From Lachnospiraceae bacterium (GTDB lineage: Bacteria; Bacillota; Clostridia; Lachnospirales; Lachnospiraceae): a DNA stretch of 64,000 nucleotides. Numbering within the stretch: position 1 is the stretch's first letter; each line of letters starts with the position of its first letter. The stretch lies in contig CAJTIU010000014.1 of NCBI GenBank assembly GCA_910576335.1, positions 1 to 64,000 on the forward strand. Direction: 5' to 3'. The position numbers were made by a program, and so were the translations under genes. Below are positions 14,602-22,535 of the stretch, in pieces. A model generated the notes under the pieces. The model worked only from the letters and a program-made list of their open reading frames with translations. It was not told the DNA's origin and did no database searches.

Positions 14602-15171
14602 TCAGACATCTATCCCATACCTTTCCTTCAGAACTCTCCGTTCATCCGGGGATGCAATCTCAGAACCGGACATGCCGGCATCTTTGCAGTCACATACAAG
14701 CCCGTCAATCAGCCTGGACATTTCTGCAGTATTATAGGTACTGCTTCCCCGGAGCATAAGATAGGTCCGGTACATCATCCCGTCATTTCCAGGCCTGGCA
14801 TCCGATGTGGCCCTTAAGTGATACACCGTGGATTCCATGACTTTCTTATTCGCCTCGTCCGTATCGGGAAGGACGGCCTTGATTGTCCTTCCGTCCACGA
14901 TTTCCATAAACCCGTACTTTGAAAGCATGATATTGTGGAGCTCTGCATTCGATACCCTTAATATCTTCGCAAGCCTGGTAAGGAGCACCCAGTAGTATGC
15001 ATTGGCATCCAGGCTCCTCTTTGTCCTGTGCTTTTTAATCTCCACATCCAGGCTGTCAATGTCCATCAGCGCTGCAGCTGCTTCTGCTTCAAGCCGGGGG
15101 CTTTCAAGTGTAATTGTAAGGCTCCCGGCCAGGGTGCGGGCAATATCCTTTATTCTTGCCGTAAATTTCAT
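14602..15171 (-). CDS. NinB-like phage recombination-module protein (189 aa)
   Basis: Central block RSLDANAYYWVLLTRLAKIL followed by a helical C-terminus with MSRLIDGLVCDCKDAGM is typical of a phage protein family found beside ERF/RecT and RusA; the arrangement recalls NinB. The start overlaps the ERF stop (TGATG). After its UGA stop the frame stays open for 20 codons (EAVEHYGTEEQFRKE), which looks like a leftover of another small gene. Function tentative. Confidence 0.6.
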   Translation of the reverse strand: MKFTARIKDIARTLAGSLTITLESPRLEAEAAAALMDIDSLDVEIKKHRTKRSLDANAYYWVLLTRLAKILRVSNAELHNIMLSKYGFMEIVDGRTIKAVLPDTDEANKKVMESTVYHLRATSDARPGNDGMMYRTYLMLRGSSTYNTAEMSRLIDGLVCDCKDAGMSGSEIASPDERRVLKERYGIDV

Positions 15172-15923
15172 CAGGATACCGCCTTGTCAGGCTGCTTCTT
15201 CATTTTTGATATGCAGTCCTTAACCTGAAGCTTCGACAGGGCCTCCACACTTTCCACTTTATACGTCTTCATAACGGCGCCCCATACATACCCTGTCCTG
15301 ACAAGCTCCCTGGACAGTTCTTCCATTAGGGCTTTCCTCTCTTTGTCCAGCCCACCCTGCTGTTTTTTGCTGCCGTCATTTCCTTCCTGTCCCGATGAAG
15401 AGCCGGCGCCTTTCTTTCCCTGCTTCTGTGCGGCACTGGCGCCTTTTCCATCCTGTTTCTGTCCGGCACTGGCGTCTTTATGGCTCTCCCCCGGTGTATC
15501 GGCATCCGGATCGTCCATCAGGTTCTCAGTCGGTATGCAGAAGGTCTGGAAACAGGCATATTTAAATGCAACTGACATGGCTTTATTGGTTGCCTTGTCA
15601 CCGCTGTCCATTCCTTCCCCTACAACAACTGCGTCCACATAAGACCCGTCCGTTGTAAAAAACCGGTACCGGATGCGGCACACCGAGTAGAGCAGGGAAG
15701 CGCCCTTTGAGGTTGTCCTTTCTTCCCGGTTCTGCTCCAGAACCTCCGGGGTACAGAATACTTTATTCTTTATCATGGCCGGGTTCAGCGCATTCATTAT
15801 GGCTTCCACCCCGCGGTACTTAAAATTCTGCGTCCTGTTGTAGCCGTCTTTTCCTACTGCGCCGATATCACTCATGACCCCGCAGACTGCGGAATAGATC
15901 ATTGGCATCCTTTCCGCACTCAT
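15171..15923 (-). CDS. ERF-family single-strand annealing protein (250 aa)
   Basis: The N-terminal 130 residues show the ERF core: MIYSAVCGVMSDIGAVGKDG, FKYRGVEAIMNALNPAM, TDGSYVDAVVVGEGMDSGDKATNKAMSVAFKYA. The C-terminus is a low-complexity linker (Gly/Lys/Gln) and a short helical tail ending KKQPDKAVS. ERF proteins anneal complementary strands during phage recombination. The start overlaps the DUF1351 stop (ATGA). Confidence 0.85.
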   Translation of the reverse strand: MSAERMPMIYSAVCGVMSDIGAVGKDGYNRTQNFKYRGVEAIMNALNPAMIKNKVFCTPEVLEQNREERTTSKGASLLYSVCRIRYRFFTTDGSYVDAVVVGEGMDSGDKATNKAMSVAFKYACFQTFCIPTENLMDDPDADTPGESHKDASAGQKQDGKGASAAQKQGKKGAGSSSGQEGNDGSKKQQGGLDKERKALMEELSRELVRTGYVWGAVMKTYKVESVEALSKLQVKDCISKMKKQPDKAVS

Positions 15924-16987
15924 ACAATCATCTCCCACTCAATTCCTACACTGTCCATATACATCTCCAGCTTTTCTTTTGCGTCACTGGAAAGAGACAT
16001 CCTGTACTCGTAAAGCTCTGTATCTCCTTCTGCATCCGGGATAAAGTTTTCGACCACCTCACGGGCTGCCGTCTCCCTGGCCTGCTCCACTTCTGCCGCT
16101 TTCTCTGCCTCGGCCCTTCTCATTGCTTCCTGGCGCTCCAGCTCGGCCCTGCGCAGTGCTTCCTGTTTCTCCTGTTCTGCCTTTCTCACCGCTTCCTGCC
16201 GTTCCAGTTCGGCTTTCCTCAGCGCTTCCTGTTTTTCAAGCTCTGCCTGGCGAAGCGCGGCCTCTTTCTCTTCCCGGGCCCTCTGTTCCGCAAGCAGCTT
16301 CTCCTGCTCCTCCCTGCGGATCCGCTCCTCCTCCTCACGGCGGGCGCGCTCCTGCTCCCTGGCAAGAATCTCCTGCCTCTGGCGCTCATACTCATTTATG
16401 CAGGCGATTGCCTCCGTAATGTCAAGATTCGCCCTGTATACCCCAAGAGCCTTTTCTTCTGCTTCAGACCCCATCCCGGTGATGGTTGCAGTGTCCTTCT
16501 GCACTCTCTCTGTCATGCCTGTGATGTCTGAGCGGATATCCTTCTCCTTAAAGGTTGCATTCTCCCACTTTGGGTTGTAAATACGCTCCATGGGAATATA
16601 ATCTTCCACGGATACCGGAACCAGCTCTTTATAGATTTTATGGATCAGCTTCTTTTTCTCGGCAACCCGCTTCTCTTCAAAAGCCTGCACCTGTCCATTG
16701 ATCAGGTTAATGGGTTCATCATACAAAGAGATCAGCTCCTTTGCCTGCGTCTCAAATTTTTCCCATGGCTCCATGTACCGCTTTTTCTCGCTGCGGAGGT
16801 TGTCCTGGAAATCCTTCTTCTGCTTTCTCAGGCTTGCAACGTGCTTTTTTGCGTAAGTTTTGCTGTCCTCCGTAAAAACCGCGCCTTTATACTCTGCAAG
16901 CGTATCCTTGATCGCCTTCTCCACCTGTTCAAAATTACAGGATATTTTACCGGTCTCCTGCGTAATTACCGCTGTTATTTCACTCAT
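15920..16987 (-). CDS. DUF1351 phage protein with long coiled coil (355 aa)
   Basis: The N-terminal 190 residues match the DUF1351 pattern (LAEYKGAVFTEDSKTYAKKHVA, then LRKQKKDFQDNLRSEKK). Residues 200-305 are an extended coiled coil built from repeated ELERQEA/EKQEALRKA units. DUF1351 genes nearly always sit next to single-strand annealing genes, as here, so a recombination role is likely. The repeats may vary in copy number. Confidence 0.8.
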   Translation of the reverse strand: MSEITAVITQETGKISCNFEQVEKAIKDTLAEYKGAVFTEDSKTYAKKHVASLRKQKKDFQDNLRSEKKRYMEPWEKFETQAKELISLYDEPINLINGQVQAFEEKRVAEKKKLIHKIYKELVPVSVEDYIPMERIYNPKWENATFKEKDIRSDITGMTERVQKDTATITGMGSEAEEKALGVYRANLDITEAIACINEYERQRQEILAREQERARREEEERIRREEQEKLLAEQRAREEKEAALRQAELEKQEALRKAELERQEAVRKAEQEKQEALRRAELERQEAMRRAEAEKAAEVEQARETAAREVVENFIPDAEGDTELYEYRMSLSSDAKEKLEMYMDSVGIEWEMIV

Positions 16988-17120
16988 TTTCCCGCTCCTC
17001 CCTTTCTGCCTCTTCGTAGGCCTTTCTCTGCCGTTTCATCCGGCGCCTGTCCGGAAACCTGTATTCCGTTATGCCTGCCGCCACTTCATCTTCCAAATCT
17101 ATATGTTCTTCCTTCAGCAC
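16980..17120 (-). CDS. Small charged phage protein (46 aa), GTG start
   Basis: The ORF begins VLKEEHIDLEDEVAAGITEY and ends in a Glu/Arg helix. AAGGTGTGAGGA sits right before the GTG, and the stop lies eight bases into the DUF1351 gene. It fills the gap between two coupled genes exactly, so it is probably real. Confidence 0.55.
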   Translation of the reverse strand: MLKEEHIDLEDEVAAGITEYRFPDRRRMKRQRKAYEEAEREERENE

Positions 17121-17123
17121 TCC

Positions 17124-17333
17124 TCACACCTTCTCCATTCTCACAAAATGCTGTACGTGCGGTTTAAAGCCCAGGTTGCTGATGACAGAAAGCTCCACAA
17201 ATTCCGCTTTCTTTTCCGTCTCAATCCCCAGTATTGCGCAGATCACGCCTGTGTCCGGGCTCTCGGCTGAGCTTACATACCGCTGGACAGCAGCCATCAG
17301 TACCGGGTAATCCTCTGTTTTTATCCCACTCAT
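17124..17333 (-). CDS. Phage hypothetical protein (69 aa)
   Basis: A small mixed alpha/beta protein (MSGIKTEDYPVLMAAVQRYV, then ICAILGIETEKKAEFVELSV). It is the first gene after a strong hairpin in the operon. Function unknown. Confidence 0.6.
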   Translation of the reverse strand: MSGIKTEDYPVLMAAVQRYVSSAESPDTGVICAILGIETEKKAEFVELSVISNLGFKPHVQHFVRMEKV

Positions 17334-17402
17334 TATTGACTGGCTCCCCTTTTTCTTTTAAAATATGACTGGTTGTTTTGCATGCGCGCGAAATGATTCC
17401 AT

Positions 17403-17434
17403 CTGCCGCCCCGTTCTTAATGACAGGGCGGCAG
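17403..17434 (-). other. Strong hairpin between DUF2303 and the next genes
   Basis: CTGCCGCCCTGT pairs with ACGGGGCGGCAG with a few mismatches around a short loop. There is no T-run, so it is more likely an RNA-processing or stability hairpin in the early operon than a terminator. Confidence 0.45.
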
Positions 17435-17439
17435 CTCCT

Positions 17440-18171
17440 TTATGAGATCACCGTAAACTGCGGGAACTCTTTCAGTTCGGACTGCAGATACCTTTTGATG
17501 TTCTTCATGGCCTCATTCTTCCAGGCGCCGCCATCGGCTTCAAAGATGGCACATTCCACATCATGGCCTTCATCACCCTTCATGCGGAACACGAAGAGAC
17601 TCTCCGGCTGCTCGACTTCCATAAAGGTTCTGAATGGGCGGAGCATCACCGGATTCGGCACCTGTGCCTCCCCTTTTGACGCAATCCCGGTCTTGATCGT
17701 TGCTTTCTGCGTGATCCCGTCATCCTTATACTGGGCCACCGTCCCGTTTTCCACAGTCCCGGCAAATTTCAGAAGGAGCTCCCGGTCGGCGCCCGGAATG
17801 AATTTGGACTGCAGCGCAATTAGGAATGTTTCATTGTCCATATACCGCCCATAGCGGAACTCCGGTACCTTGGCCGTCACGTCTGCCAGTATCTCGCGTT
17901 TCCGGTCACCGTCCAGTGCTGAGATCAGCTTCACCCTTTCCGGGGAAACCACCTGGACGATCATTTTCGCTGTCGAAGCGTCAGTGCTGCTGCTGATATA
18001 GTCCACCAGTCCGGTAAGCGTGCTCATTTCAATCGCTTCGGCTCTCAGACCGCCTTCCAGTGCATACATCCGCTTATCCGCATAGCGGACATCCCCATAG
18101 TCCTCAAAATTCGGCTTTGCCAGCTCATTCCCATACTGTACCAGTTCTCTTAATCCACTTTCTTCCATCAT
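17440..18171 (-). CDS. DUF2303 (YfdQ-like) phage protein (243 aa)
   Basis: Recognised by LVDYISSSTDASTAKMIVQVV, FLIALQSKFIPGADRELLLKF and VENGTVAQYKDDGITQKATIKTGI, all typical of the DUF2303/YfdQ family. It is a common early gene of temperate phages next to recombination genes; biochemical role unknown. GGAGG precedes the start. Confidence 0.8.
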   Translation of the reverse strand: MMEESGLRELVQYGNELAKPNFEDYGDVRYADKRMYALEGGLRAEAIEMSTLTGLVDYISSSTDASTAKMIVQVVSPERVKLISALDGDRKREILADVTAKVPEFRYGRYMDNETFLIALQSKFIPGADRELLLKFAGTVENGTVAQYKDDGITQKATIKTGIASKGEAQVPNPVMLRPFRTFMEVEQPESLFVFRMKGDEGHDVECAIFEADGGAWKNEAMKNIKRYLQSELKEFPQFTVIS

Positions 18172-18185
18172 TGTTCAAATCCTCC

Positions 18186-18620
18186 TTAACCCTGCTTTAT
18201 TTTTCTGAAATCCAGTACCTGCGGCATGTCTTCTTCAATCACACCCGTTTCCGGATCCACTGTCCTTCCGTCTTCCATGACCATTTTCTGATCCTGTAAA
18301 TTGAGATCACTGAAAGACATCTGCCCCCGGATGCTGTTTCCGTATTCCTCCGCGTAACATTTCCCGGTTTCAAGATCCTTCCCGATTGCCATCCTGGTGC
18401 TTACCGGCTTCACTGCTGCCAGTTTCGGGGTAACAGATACCGTCACGCTGGTATCATCCCTCTCTTCATCCTGCTCGAACGCGACCTCTACCATAATCTT
18501 CCGTTTGTTCTTCCACGGGGTATTGGGATCCAGCATGTTCCGCAGAACCTTTTCCATCGCATCGTCAAATTTCTCCTGCAGGGCGCCGCCTGCAAAGGTT
18601 TCCAGGTTTACTCTTGCCAT
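18186..18620 (-). CDS. Phage protein often labelled replication terminator (144 aa)
   Basis: Opens ARVNLETFAGGALQEKFDDA, then NPNTPWKNKRKIMVEVAFEQDEERDD, a beta-rich core, and ends LDFRKIKQG. Homologues in Firmicutes phages are often annotated replication terminator protein, without strong proof. It is separated from DUF2303 by 14 bases and has AAAGGAAAGAGG upstream. Confidence 0.65.
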   Translation of the reverse strand: MARVNLETFAGGALQEKFDDAMEKVLRNMLDPNTPWKNKRKIMVEVAFEQDEERDDTSVTVSVTPKLAAVKPVSTRMAIGKDLETGKCYAEEYGNSIRGQMSFSDLNLQDQKMVMEDGRTVDPETGVIEEDMPQVLDFRKIKQG

Positions 18621-18693
18621 AGCCTCTTTCCTTTCTTTTTGCTGTATTCAGTTGTTCTATGTAATTCAAACCGGTTTGATTGTTTTAACTTTG

Positions 18694-19476
18694 CTATTTT
18701 CTTAATCCTTCTGGGAATTCCTGTATCAAAGGTTCTCCCCATATCTCTGTAAGGCTTGACTTCATAAATAAAGGAACATTTTCTTTTCGACACTCACTCA
18801 CAATGTCATCAATCCATTTTCTTTCCAATATAACCTTATTTTTTCTCCGTCCTGTTTCTGCACCTACGATTATCCAATCATGATGCGTTAAACGCTGTAA
18901 TTGAGTGATTTCTTCTAATAAAGGTTCTATACTCAAAAAATGATTGAATGTTTTTGCTTTATCACAATTCATCAGAACAGACGCAAGCAATGTCCTTCCA
19001 TTAATCAACAAATCTTCGTCATTTGTCACCGTTGTTCCAAACCAAAAGTTTTTCATATGATCAACTACATAATTTTTATAATTATCCTCTATAGCATGAT
19101 CGTAACGGTCCGGATTCTTCGTCAGAAACAGATAATTGTGTTGCGGCGCTTTGTCGCAAGCATCAAATACTTTCTCAATCCATTTATCCGGAACCCATTC
19201 GCCGAAAAGATCAGCCATAGAACACACAAAAATATTTCTTGCCTTTGTCCAGATTTTAGGCCGGTCAAGCCTGTACCTGTGAAATGTAGGATCGAAACCA
19301 TATGGATATGGTTTATCCTTTAATTTTACATACTGATTGCGTATGGTTCCGCATTCTGCGGCGCTGTCACCAAACCGCCGCGCGATCCTCTTTGCATAGC
19401 AATATTCGCAACCATGCAGGCATCCCGTAACCGGATTCCATGTGCTGTCACACCAGTCAATCTTTGTATTCTCCAT
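18694..19476 (-). CDS. DUF5131 / phage Gp37-Gp68-like, radical SAM-type Cys motif (260 aa)
   Basis: MENTKIDWCDSTWNPVTGC is the family's signature opening. Cys19-x3-Cys23-x2-Cys26 (CLHGCEYC) forms a cluster-binding motif as in radical SAM enzymes, and the rest has barrel-like strands (IFVCSMADLFGEW, YLFLTKNPDRY, IIVGAETGRRKNK). It lies three bases from a second radical SAM gene, so the two are probably co-translated. The substrate is unknown. Confidence 0.8.
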   Translation of the reverse strand: MENTKIDWCDSTWNPVTGCLHGCEYCYAKRIARRFGDSAAECGTIRNQYVKLKDKPYPYGFDPTFHRYRLDRPKIWTKARNIFVCSMADLFGEWVPDKWIEKVFDACDKAPQHNYLFLTKNPDRYDHAIEDNYKNYVVDHMKNFWFGTTVTNDEDLLINGRTLLASVLMNCDKAKTFNHFLSIEPLLEEITQLQRLTHHDWIIVGAETGRRKNKVILERKWIDDIVSECRKENVPLFMKSSLTEIWGEPLIQEFPEGLRK

Positions 19477-19478
19477 GC

Positions 19479-20021
19479 CTACTCCCTTTCTAAATCATAG
19501 AAGACTAACTCCTCATGCTCCGGTACCGGACATGCACCATCCTTCCATACCAGGCCCTTAATGTCCGTCCATTTTCTGATTCCCTTAATGTCCTGCAGGG
19601 AAATGTCACGCATCACCCTGCTGTCAACCATCAGGCGGTAACTCCCCGGGAATCCCCCGCTGTTTAAGAATTCCGTCAGGTCTTTTAACCTGGAAATATC
19701 CCTGTTGGTATAGTCCGCATGGAATGTATATGTGATGCCGTCCACATCCCGGATCAGCATCTTATGTGCCCAGTGGTCTGCATTGAAAGTTGCTGTATAG
19801 AGCCATATCATGCCCCGGAACCTCCTGTCCCGGAGGCGGTGCACCAGTTCAACCACCCGTGGTGCAATCAGCATCGGCTCGCCGCCTGTAATAACGATCT
19901 CGTCATATTCAAGCAAATCCTCAAACTGCACCTCCGGCACATTCCGGATATGCTCATTACAACAGTTCTCACATTCTCTGTCACACCTGTATGTAACGAT
20001 TACTCTCGCTGTTTTCTTCAT
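19479..20021 (-). CDS. Small radical SAM protein (180 aa)
   Basis: Cys13-x3-Cys17-x2-Cys20 (CDRECENC) followed by IVITGGEPMLIA, the GGEP motif that contacts AdoMet. At 180 residues it is shorter than a full barrel and resembles activating-enzyme-like or QueE-like minimal radical SAM proteins. It immediately precedes DUF5131. Role unknown. Confidence 0.8.
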   Translation of the reverse strand: MKKTARVIVTYRCDRECENCCNEHIRNVPEVQFEDLLEYDEIVITGGEPMLIAPRVVELVHRLRDRRFRGMIWLYTATFNADHWAHKMLIRDVDGITYTFHADYTNRDISRLKDLTEFLNSGGFPGSYRLMVDSRVMRDISLQDIKGIRKWTDIKGLVWKDGACPVPEHEELVFYDLERE

Positions 20022-20049
20022 ATCATCCTCCTAAGCTTCATGACCAAAA

Positions 20050-20289
20050 TCAGTATTGCTTTTCCACAATAACAGCTCCACAATTAACGCAGATATCAAT
20101 CTGATGCCAAATTCGCTTTACACCTTCCTCTTCCATATCAGGCGGTATCTCTTCCTCTGCTTCACTGCCAGCTTTCGGACGAATATTTATTGAGCCGCAT
20201 CTGCCACAGGTCATAATTCGCCCATTTATATTTTGGAAAATAAACTGAATGGCGACTTTAACCCTCAGTAATAAATTATTTTTTCTCAT
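20050..20289 (-). CDS. Zinc-ribbon phage protein (79 aa)
   Basis: After a basic N-terminus of about 25 residues comes MTCGRCGSINIRPKAG and, near the end, IDICVNCGAVIVEK: two CxxC knuckles forming a zinc ribbon. GGGGAAG supports the first ATG; an internal start at the MTCGRC methionine is also possible. It may work with the radical SAM genes immediately downstream. Confidence 0.65.
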   Translation of the reverse strand: MRKNNLLLRVKVAIQFIFQNINGRIMTCGRCGSINIRPKAGSEAEEEIPPDMEEEGVKRIWHQIDICVNCGAVIVEKQY

Positions 20290-20351
20290 TCTTCCCCTTT
20301 CTCAGAGACAGCGTTTTCGATACTTTTTCAGATTATCCGCCTCATTTTCAT

Positions 20352-20380
20352 TTGACGTTTTCCTCCTTTTCCGCTATAAT
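20352..20380 (+). promoter_or_regulatory. Plus-strand promoter with palindrome over the -10
   Basis: TTGACG (20352-20357), a 17-base spacer and TATAAT (20375-20380). The -10 is embedded in a 15-base palindrome CCGCTATAATAGCGG (20371-20385), a likely operator. It faces against the early operon. Confidence 0.65.
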
Positions 20381-20386
20381 AGCGGT

Positions 20387-20440
20387 AGAGATTTTTGGGA
20401 GCGCATAAGGCATTGCCCGCCTGTATAAGCGCTCTTTTTA
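20387..20440 (+). ncRNA. Candidate antisense small RNA (about 53 nt)
   Basis: From the promoter at 20352-20380 the predicted transcript runs into GAGCGC...GCGCTC plus TTTTT (20399-20439), a rho-independent terminator. No ORF fits. It is antisense to the early operon between the 66-aa gene and the zinc-ribbon gene, recalling lambda OOP-type RNAs. Confidence 0.55.
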
Positions 20441-20638
20441 CGCGCACTGCACAATGTTCTGCACCATCTGCGCCCCGGTTCCACCGGCATCCACGGCCCG
20501 CTGCAGGCCTGTCGCGAAGATGACATACACGATCTCCCTGTCCGGCCTGTAATCAAGGCCTGTCACATTCCGCATGCCGTCCATCTCGCGCAGCACCGGC
20601 ACCAGCAGCTCGCAGATCTTCCGCCTGTCCTCTATCAT
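20438..20638 (-). CDS. Phage hypothetical protein (66 aa)
   Basis: The start at 20638 follows GGAGG; the longer frame upstream is an out-of-frame copy of the neighbouring gene. Helical N-terminus (MIEDRRKICELLVPVLREMD), then a beta/alpha segment (EIVYVIFATGLQRAVDAGGT). Unknown function. Confidence 0.6.
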   Translation of the reverse strand: MIEDRRKICELLVPVLREMDGMRNVTGLDYRPDREIVYVIFATGLQRAVDAGGTGAQMVQNIVQCA

Positions 20639-20675
20639 CTGCTTACACCTCCTTACATTTATTTCCCATTTCCGC

Positions 20676-20969
20676 CTACCGGTTCGGAACAATCTCCCTG
20701 CACTCCATGTGCAGAAGCCCGTTCTCCAACAGGTACTCCCTTGCCTCCTCCATGGAGAATGGCGGGACAACCTTCCTTAAGTTCCTGTCCTTTAACCAGC
20801 GGCGATATTTCTGATAGTCAGCAAATACCTCTATGCTGACCAGGTTGTCCAGCAGCGCGTACTGGTTATACCGCTTCCCGATCTCCTCCTCAATCCCCAC
20901 CACCCTTTTGTATACTGTCGGCGCAGTTACGCCGAATACCTTTGCTATTGTAGATTTATTCGCATACAC
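20676..20969 (-). CDS. HTH phage protein (97 aa), GTG start
   Basis: Residues 1-40 form a helix-turn-helix (NKSTIAKVFGVTAPTVYKRVVGIEEEI), followed by a helical C-terminus (MEEAREYLLENGLLHMEC). The GTG start has GGAGG nine bases upstream and overlaps the end of the 53-aa ORF. A regulatory or replication role is possible. Confidence 0.65.
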   Translation of the reverse strand: MYANKSTIAKVFGVTAPTVYKRVVGIEEEIGKRYNQYALLDNLVSIEVFADYQKYRRWLKDRNLRKVVPPFSMEEAREYLLENGLLHMECREIVPNR

Positions 20970-21117
20970 GGTTCATTCCTCCATTTCCTGCGCTTTTCTT
21001 TCCCCTGCCGGACATGCCCCTGCAATTCCCGGCATAGGCGTCCAGCCTTCTGCGCATGCCCTCTTTGTTGTTGACTGATATCTCAATCCCGTTGCTGATC
21101 TGAATCCTGCTGCTCAC
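20956..21117 (-). CDS. Small basic protein (53 aa), GTG start
   Basis: GGAGGGGG lies nine bases before the GTG. The sequence starts VSSRIQISNGIEISVNNKEG and has a Gly/Arg/Lys-rich tail. It overlaps the start of the HTH gene by 14 bases, which supports translational coupling. No known function. Confidence 0.5.
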   Translation of the reverse strand: MSSRIQISNGIEISVNNKEGMRRRLDAYAGNCRGMSGRGKKSAGNGGMNRVCE

Positions 21118-21161
21118 TTATAATCACCCCCTCCGGCCTGACTGTAAATTTCCCTTGATAT

Positions 21162-21199
21162 GTCCTGCCAGTAGTTTGGCACTGACAGGACTTTTTTTC
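21162..21199 (+). terminator. Plus-oriented terminator-like hairpin
   Basis: GTCCTG pairs with CAGGAC and is followed by TTTTTTT on the plus strand. It lies between the SPFH gene and the 53-aa gene. On the minus strand it is a hairpin without a T-run. A plus-strand transcript ending here is not otherwise apparent. Confidence 0.45.
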
Positions 21200-21205
21200 A
21201 TTCAA

Positions 21206-22066
21206 CTATTCACTGTCTGTCACAACAGTGTCAGCTCCCTGTACGGTAACCCAGCCATGCTTTTTACGTGCTTCGGCCTCTTTCATCCTGATCAGCTCGT
21301 CCGTGATAGATGCGCTCTTAATTTTATTAGCCTCTGCCTCACCCTTTGCCTTGGCGATATTTACAGCAGCTTCATTCTCAGCCTCGATCAGCTTTGTCTC
21401 CGCTTCTACCTTGATCTTCTCCTGTTCAGCTTCGGCCTGCTGCTTCTGCTGCAGTGCAGTCACACGGTTATCAATGGCCTCTTTCAGTTTTTCATCCGGA
21501 TGAACATCAATGATGGAAGCATCCAGTACCTCAATGCCGTAGGCGCTGCCAAACTCCTTGTTCAAATAATCCGTGATCTTATTGTTGATTTCGCTGCGGT
21601 TTCCGGAATAAATATCCATCATTGTATAATCCGTTGTAACTTCGGATACCTTTGATTTCAAAACTGTCCGGACGCGCTGTTCAACAATATCCTCTCCATC
21701 CATGCCCTTGAATTTTTTGTATGTATCTACTACTTTTTCCGGATTGTACCGATATGACATCTGAAAGCTGACGGAAATGCTTGCGTCATCCGCTGTCGCG
21801 ACCTTGAAGGCTTCATTTTTCTCGGAACCCTCCCGTTTGTCCTTCGTCAGAATCAGCTGCTCATTGCCAACCGTAAATTCCTTTACTTTCAGAAAAGGAT
21901 TGATGAAATTCAGACCCGGATTAAGTGTTTCATCTTTTACACCGCCCTTGTAACTGTACTGGACACCGACCTTGCCGGTCCCGATCAGCTTGCATGAACC
22001 GACAGTATATGCAGCTCCTGCCAATGCCACAAGCACAACCAACGCTATCATTACTCTTTTCTTCAT
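21206..22066 (-). CDS. SPFH/prohibitin-domain membrane protein (286 aa)
   Basis: One N-terminal membrane segment (about 4-22), then the SPFH domain (GKVGVQYSYKGGVKDETLNPGLNFINPF, SISVSFQMSYRYNPEKVVDTYK, EQRVRTVLKSKVSEV), and a long Ala/Glu/Lys coiled coil (AEAEQEKIKVEAETKLIEAENEAA). Such proteins oligomerise into rings or microdomains at the membrane; phage copies are thought to affect host proteases or infection. The ATG overlaps the stop of the 53-aa membrane protein. Confidence 0.85.
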   Translation of the reverse strand: MKKRVMIALVVLVALAGAAYTVGSCKLIGTGKVGVQYSYKGGVKDETLNPGLNFINPFLKVKEFTVGNEQLILTKDKREGSEKNEAFKVATADDASISVSFQMSYRYNPEKVVDTYKKFKGMDGEDIVEQRVRTVLKSKVSEVTTDYTMMDIYSGNRSEINNKITDYLNKEFGSAYGIEVLDASIIDVHPDEKLKEAIDNRVTALQQKQQAEAEQEKIKVEAETKLIEAENEAAVNIAKAKGEAEANKIKSASITDELIRMKEAEARKKHGWVTVQGADTVVTDSE

Positions 22067-22224
22067 TGCCTGTCTCCTTTGTTCTGTTTTTCTTCCCTGT
22101 CTAGCTGCCTGTCCTCGCGAATCATGGCATTAGAGACTTTATGCACAAGCCATGCCGCTGCCACAATTACCAGCACTGCTATAAAAGCAATTACAGCAAA
22201 TGCAAGAATGAATATCACCCACAT
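22063..22224 (-). CDS. Single-pass membrane miniprotein (53 aa)
   Basis: MWVIFILAFAVIAFIAVLVI and following Ala-rich residues form one membrane helix, with a charged C-terminal tail. GGAGGA lies ahead of the ATG and the stop overlaps the SPFH start (ATGA), so the two are coupled. It is a good candidate partner of the SPFH protein. Confidence 0.65.
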   Translation of the reverse strand: MWVIFILAFAVIAFIAVLVIVAAAWLVHKVSNAMIREDRQLDREEKQNKGDRQ

Positions 22225-22248
22225 CTTCTTCTCTTCCTCCTTCCCTGT

Positions 22249-22446
22249 CTATCCTGATGGTTCTTCTATATGCACTGACCTTGTTTCAGGCCTGTAAACC
22301 AGTGTCATACTCTCTCCCCGCCTGTCCGTTAGATCAGCCCTGTTTCCATCCATGGAAAGCGAAAAATACTCCATGGCGAAATTCTGTTCTTCCAGCCATT
22401 TTCTAATGGCGTATTCTGCTATGGTCTTTGCGCCTTTTATTGCCAT
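22249..22446 (-). CDS. Phage hypothetical protein (65 aa)
   Basis: Small alpha/beta protein (IKGAKTIAEYAIRKWLEEQ, then FSLSMDGNRADLTDRRGESM). AGGAAGAG lies upstream. It precedes the membrane miniprotein/SPFH pair in the operon. Confidence 0.6.
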   Translation of the reverse strand: MAIKGAKTIAEYAIRKWLEEQNFAMEYFSLSMDGNRADLTDRRGESMTLVYRPETRSVHIEEPSG

Positions 22447-22535
22447 GTTGTTCTTCTCTTCCTTTCTTGATTTTCCATTCTTTAGTAGAATGGACTGAGC
22501 TCTCTGCTCCAGAACGTTGTGCTGATTTAATTGCC

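Noticed and set aside
15902-16531. Plus-strand 209-aa ORF opposite DUF1351
   Set aside because: Hydrophobic, Leu/Phe-rich sequence is the complement of the Glu/Lys coiled coil; a shadow.
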